Shown here: positions 59,194 to 64,000 of the stretch, in pieces | How positions within the stretch are numbered: position 1 is the first letter of the stretch | How the letters are laid out: each line of letters starts with the position of its first letter | Source of the DNA: Stagonosporopsis chrysanthemi | Lineage: Eukaryota; Ascomycota; Dothideomycetes; Pleosporales; Didymellaceae | Direction: 5' to 3' | Assembly (NCBI GenBank): GCA_022560025.1 | Contig: JAFISE010000139.1 | Span: 1-64,000 of the forward strand | DNA: 64,000 nt | Position numbers and translations under genes: made by a program | Notes under the pieces: model-generated | The model's input: only the letters and a program-made list of their open reading frames with translations | Databases searched by the model: none | Told to the model about the DNA's origin: nothing

Positions 59194-62100
59194 ATGGCTG
59201 CGGTCATGTCTGCAAAGCGACCTCGTGCGCCTACCGACGGCATGGGCTCGGTCGTCGGTGTTGGACATCATGGTCGCGTATGTTTGCCGATTCAGTGGTG
59301 TATTAATACAATCGGTTGACGGCTCTAGAACAAACGACCACGCCATTCTCAACCAGATGAGGACGAGCGATCCGTGAGCGGCGATGACTGGAATGCTAGC
59401 GACGAGGGTGAGCGAGATACCGCTCGCGAAAACGACCTGATGCTGCACGCAACACAGCAGGTACAGAAGGATTTCGGGGCTACCAGGAACCAACAGAATG
59501 TCCCTGCTGAATGCGGTATCATCGAAGAGATTCGATGCGTCAACTTCATGTGCCACGTCAACCTGGTCGTTACCCTGGGGCCTCTGATCAACTTTATCAT
59601 CGGCCACAATGGCAGCGGAAAGAGTGCGGTCCTCACAGCGCTGCAGATTTGCCTTGGTGGCAAGGCGACAGCAACCAATCGTGCGCAAAACCTAAAGAGC
59701 CTGATTAAGGAAGGCGAGTCCCACAGCAGCGTACGTGTACGCATCAAGAACCAAGGCGCGCTGGCCTTTAAACCGCACGAGTATGGCAAATCGATATCTG
59801 TCGAGCGACATTTCAGCACGAACAACACCTCCGGCTTCAAGCTCAGAGACGAGAACGACAGGATTGTCACTACAAAGAAATCTGAGCTTGAAGATATCCT
59901 CGATGCTTTCTCCATGCAAATCGATAACCCGATGAATGTGCTCACTCAGGATATGGCAAGACAATTCCTCAACCACTCCACTCCGAAGGATAAATACAAG
60001 TTTTTCCTAGCAGGCACGCAGCTTGAGACCCTCCACCGAGATTACCAGCAGATCGAGACTTCGTTGAATACAATGAACAGCCGGGAAGAAATCACCAAGG
60101 AGATCATCGCCGCCAAACGCAAGGACATGGAAGAGCTGGTGTCCAAGGCCAAGCGCGCAGGTAGTCTGGAACATATGCGTAAGAGGGAGCAAGATCTGGC
60201 GGAGCAGGCAGCCTGGGCGAAAGTGGAAGAGGAGGAGGCAGAGTTAGCGGAGGCAGAGGCCGAGCTTAAGAAACTAGACGCTCTTATCGAAAAACGGACA
60301 GCTGAAGCGGACGCAGCATCTGCTGCGTTTGAGCGTGCAGATGCAGCTGTGTCAGGCGCACAAGAAGACGTTGCTGAAGTGACTGCTCAAATTGAGCCGA
60401 AGCAGCAAGCGGCGCAAGAATGTCTTGACACCTTTCAGGCCGTGAAGCAGTCAATGCTCAACCTGCAATCGGACGAAAGGAAAGCTCAAGGTGACATAAA
60501 GATGAAGCGAAAACAGGTCGTTGATTGCGAGGCCGAGATAGCCCAGCTGAGGCGCCGACAAGCCGAAGCTGACGATGGCACCTTTGCTGCGAAGCAACGC
60601 GAACTGGAGGAAGCGAAACGGAACAGCGAGCGACAAGCCGAGAAACATTTCTCACATGTCGAAAGCCTGCCTGAAGTCCAGAACGCGGTAAGGGTTGCGT
60701 TGCAAGAGAAGGAAGCCGCGGATCAAGCATTCAGGCGCGCTCATGACGAAGTAGGCCGTATCAAGACAACCATCGAGAATCTGAAGGGCAAGAGCCGTGA
60801 TTGGCAGACTGCATACCCACAACCCGAGAAGTTGCGCAATCTACTCAGTGCCATCGCAAAAGAGGGCAGATTTCGAGATCCTAAAAACGTAGTTGGGCCC
60901 CTAGGTCGCCATGTCAAGCTGGTCGAGGCAGACTGGGGATACATCCTTGAGAAGTCTTTCGGATCCGCGTTGAACGGCTTCGTCGTCACTAACAAGCCTG
61001 ACCAAACCGTCTTGGCTGAGCTGATGAGGAGATACCAATGGTCAGTGGTTGTCCGTTCTGCATACAGACACCTGTACTGACTTTCAAGGCAAATGCCAAT
61101 TTTCATAGGCAGTACTGACCCTATTGACACATCTCGCCACGAACCTCAGCCGTCTTTGCTGACTTGGATGAGAGCCTTAAAGGTATGTCATAGCACTAGC
61201 AAGTGCACCGTAGGATGAGCTGGACTGACGACTCCAGATTGATAACAATCTAGTCAAAAATCAGTTCATCATCAATCAAGGAATCGAGCAAACTATCCTC
61301 ATCGAGAACGCTAACGAAGGTCAAAAGCTGATGAAGGATGGAGGACCTCAAACAAGAAACGTGAGGATGTGTTTCACTTTCTCCAATCGCGATAAGAGAC
61401 ACGGCCGAGCCATCCAGATCACAGGAGCCGGCGGTCTCAACAACAGCCCCATCGACGAGTACAAAGGGCAGCTCCGTATGCAGGTCGACAAGGACGCCCA
61501 GATCCAGTATGTCCGCTTCGCTCGCTATGCTCCATCGCGTTAACATTGTGTAGACAGGAAGAGCAGCAACTTCAACTCGCCGAGCAGGCGAAGCATGCGG
61601 CCCAACAGGAGTCTAATAGGCTTCTGGACAAGGTCAATAAATGCAAAGCTAACGAAGCCAATTACTCTCGGTACGCAAAACAACTGCAGCGCGAGGTACA
61701 GGGAGCTCAAGACCGCGTGGAAAAGTTGGAATCAGAACTGAGCGACGCAACCCCTGATGCGGCCGCCATTGAAGTACTCGAAGACCAAATTAAGACGGCC
61801 AAAGAGGAGCAGAAACGCTGTGAGGATGTGTTCGAAGACATGGTCGAAAAGAAGATCGAGCTGGGCGCCGAGAATGCTACCAACAAACGTGCGCTCGAAG
61901 CCGCACAGCGAGAGGTGAAGGACCTGGAGTTCAGACTTACCAAAGCTCAGGCGAAAGTAAAAGCGATGCAGGGCCAGCGAGAAGATGCCCTCAAAGACAA
62001 AAACAAGGCTCTGGCTTCCATTGAGGCGGTTGAAGACAACAAGAAGCTGTGGATTGATGAACGTGTCAAGCAACAAGCCGAGGTCGACAAAAGGATTGCC

Positions 62101-62811
62101 GATGCCATGACTGTTGCACCTCACCGCGTTGCAGTTCCCGAGGGCAAGACGTTCGATGACCTGATCGCGACACGCAGCAAGCTCAGAAAAAGCAGGGAAG
62201 AGGCGGAAAAAGAGCTTGGAGGTTCGCAACAAGACTTGCTGGCCAGAGCCAACAATGCAATCGCTGCGCACAGAGAAGCTTTCCAGGAGCAGAAGACGAT
62301 TGAAAACATCAAGAACCACCTGATAAAGACGCTACAATACCGTCAACTGCGATGGAAACAGTTTCGCTCCGGCATCTCGGTCCGGGCTCGCGTCACATTC
62401 AGTTACCTGCTCAGTGAACGCAAGTTCCGCGGTCATCTTCACATTGACCATAGGAATCAGGCTCTCGACATCAACGTGCAGCCAGACAGCACGGAGAAGT
62501 CGGGCGACGGAAGGCAGACAAAGACGTTGTCTGGTGGTGAGAAGTCCTTCTCCACGGTGTGCTTGTTGCTGTCGCTGTGGGATGCCATGGGCTCACCAAT
62601 CCGCTGCCTGGATGAGTTTGACGTCTTCATGGACAGCGTCAACCGTGACAGGAGCATGAACATGATCATCGCAGCAGCTCGACGCTCTGTCGGGAGGCAG
62701 TTCATATTCATCACACCGCAATCGATGAACAACGTCAAGCAGGATTCGGACGTCAAGATCAACCGCATGACAGACCCGGAGCGCGGTCAAACAGCGCTGA
62801 ACTTTGGCTGA
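59194..62811 (+). CDS. SMC6: Structural maintenance of chromosomes protein 6
   Basis: Five exons, 59194-59277, 59329-61040, 61089-61182, 61238-61506 and 61554-62811, give 1,138 residues. Walker A is GHNGSGKS at 120-127. Long coiled coils flank a hinge (about 520-680, including GPLGRHVKLVEADWGYILEK and FGSALNGFVV). The ABC signature LSGGEK starts at 1045 and Walker B CLDEFDVFMD has Asp1073 and Glu1074. With Smc5 and Nse proteins it forms the nuclear complex that resolves recombination intermediates and stalled forks. Joins restore GRNKRPRHS, RRYQWQMPIFIGSTDP, ALKIDNNLVKNQF and AQIQQEEQQLQ. Length and motif order match the family. Confidence 0.96.
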
Positions 62812-63386
62812 GTGTGCGCAACAGGATTTTGCAGCACAGGGAGGTATGGCATTGGTATGGGGGGCGCACAAGGAAAGTTACTAGTGACTTCGTTTATTAT
62901 ACCCCGTCGGCGTTGGCGTCCCCGGATCTGCATTGGGCAATGCTTGAAGCGGCATGGGTTACCTGACTTGGAGCAGCAGGGCGCGGATCATGCGCGTTGC
63001 ACGGCATCCCGAGTGAGAGGCCCTGTAGCAGAGGTACCTTACGCCTTCACGTATTTGCTGTAAATGCCCATAGAGAGGAAAATGTGATACGCAGTCTGAC
63101 GCCGTGCCTCCTGACTACTGCCATATTTCGCGGCATCAGTCTCAGCTGATGCTTGTGGCAAGGGCGTTACACCAAGGCGTCGTAACCACATGCGCGCAAC
63201 GCCGCGGCCAAGCGGATAGCGATGCCATTGGTCACGCCGACGACGACCAACACGAAGCTCAGCATCACTCCTTCACCACGCACGAGCTTGGCCGCTGCTG
63301 AGGTGATTGTCGCCCGGCCCCTTCCTCCGATGAGGGCGCTCCACTCGCTGCCGCCCATGACATGATCCCAGCTCGACAACAGCGAT
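62812..63386. other. Intergenic before the F-box gene
   Basis: About 575 bp between SMC6 and the next gene. Short frames lack recognisable content. Confidence 0.4.
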
Positions 63387-64000
63387 ATGGCTTCTCCGCT
63401 CTCGACTCCCGGCACGCCCAGGACCTCTTCGCCGTTGACCTTTGACGACGACGTCGCGCAGTCGCTCTCTTCCTCGCCGGGCGATGCGCAGACGGTCGCG
63501 ACGTACAGGGCGCCCGACGACGTCTGGCCGAGCCACCTTCCCGTGCCCAAGGCGGCCGGCGCATCAACCGCCGTGGAGCCAGTGAAGCGTGCAGTCAAAG
63601 GGAAGGAGAAGGCGACCAGAGGGCCGCTGCGGCTGCTGGACCTGCCTGTCGACATCCTGAAGGAGATCATACATCAGGTACGTCTAGGGCGAACGCACGC
63701 AGTGTGGCGCGCCAGCTCGGGCACCATGAGCTGACCACGGCCTCACGCAGCTACCGCATACGAACGACCTCACGTCTCTCTCACTCTGCCACTCGGCCCT
63801 CCACCGCCTCACGATACCATGCATCTACTCGCGCTTCGACATTGTTTGGCCTGACGAGAGCACCCACATGGAGCCGCGGTCCGGCGTCGACGCTCTCACC
63901 TATGGCCTCGCGACGCTCGTCATGGGCGATGAGTGCTTCCCTCATCAGAGCCAACAGTACCGAGAGCATGCCGCTCAGATTCCGAGAGCTCAAGGAACTA
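63387..64000 (+). CDS. F-box protein, 3' end outside the window
   Basis: Exon 1 (63387-63677, 97 codons) joins across a 73-bp intron (GTACGT to CGCAG) to an exon starting at 63751 that runs to the window edge; a further intron near 63955 cannot be excluded. After about 80 Ser/Pro-rich residues comes an F-box: LRLLDLPVDILKEIIHQLPH followed by TNDLTSLSLCHSALHRLTIP. The stretch IYSRFDIVWPDESTHMEPRS after it is of a kind seen in fungal F-box proteins with leucine-rich repeats. F-box proteins pick substrates for SCF ubiquitin ligases; this substrate is unknown. Confidence 0.8.

Noticed and set aside
1..64000. CRISPR arrays, operons, ribosome binding sites, riboswitches
   Set aside because: The DNA is eukaryotic; no spaced repeat array or bacterial signal was seen.

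Overview
This window is nuclear DNA from a filamentous ascomycete (Pezizomycotina), most likely a Dothideomycete. The signs are many short GT-AG introns (about 45-100 bp, often with CTAAC- or CTGAC-type branch sites), protein families typical of filamentous fungi (a non-reducing melanin-type PKS, PalB calpain, DUF2985 membrane protein, Zn2Cys6 factor, prenylated Chs4-like protein), and a DNA transposon wrecked by C-to-T mutation as expected from RIP. The species cannot be fixed from sequence alone. Exon structures are my own readings from frame, splice signals and family conservation.

Layout. 1-112 is the end of a truncated non-LTR retrotransposon (reverse transcriptase, minus strand). About 113-9,300 is a gene desert of ordinary base composition. 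9,384-15,902 is a large non-reducing PKS (SAT-KS-AT-PT-ACP-ACP-TE) of the DHN-melanin type. 17,975-19,990 holds prefoldin subunit 3 and an MBL-fold hydrolase. 20,030-21,640 is a poor stretch with a 9-bp minisatellite and a possible small Cys/His-rich gene.

21,642-45,250 is dense housekeeping DNA: an OSBP-related lipid-transfer protein, PalB/Rim13 calpain, a peroxisomal adenine nucleotide carrier, a rhamnogalacturonan acetylesterase, a DUF2985 membrane protein, cytosolic threonyl-tRNA synthetase, GAR1, phosphatidylserine synthase, a zinc metallopeptidase with a jacalin-like domain, and a Whi5/Nrm1-like repressor. 47,276-50,168 is a Zn2Cys6 transcription factor. 50,761-53,055 is a complete but dead Fot1/pogo-type transposon with 41-bp inverted repeats and a TA target duplication. 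The right end carries ASF1, a Chs4/SKT5-like Sel1-repeat protein with a CaaX box, SMC6, and an F-box gene cut by the window edge.

How the genes relate. Apart from the PKS, these are independent core genes and I see no biosynthetic cluster: no reductase, dehydratase or Cmr1-type regulator gene sits beside the PKS here. Several genes share themes: membrane lipid handling (OSH, phosphatidylserine synthase), cell wall (PKS, Chs4), and S-phase or chromatin (ASF1, SMC6, Whi5-like). I found no convincing undescribed system. The points most worth a second look are the precise transposon ends with internally repeated sites, the PKS upstream desert and its promoter repeat, the CaaX box split by a final intron, the frame-preserving intron in the transcription factor, and the possible small Cys/His protein.
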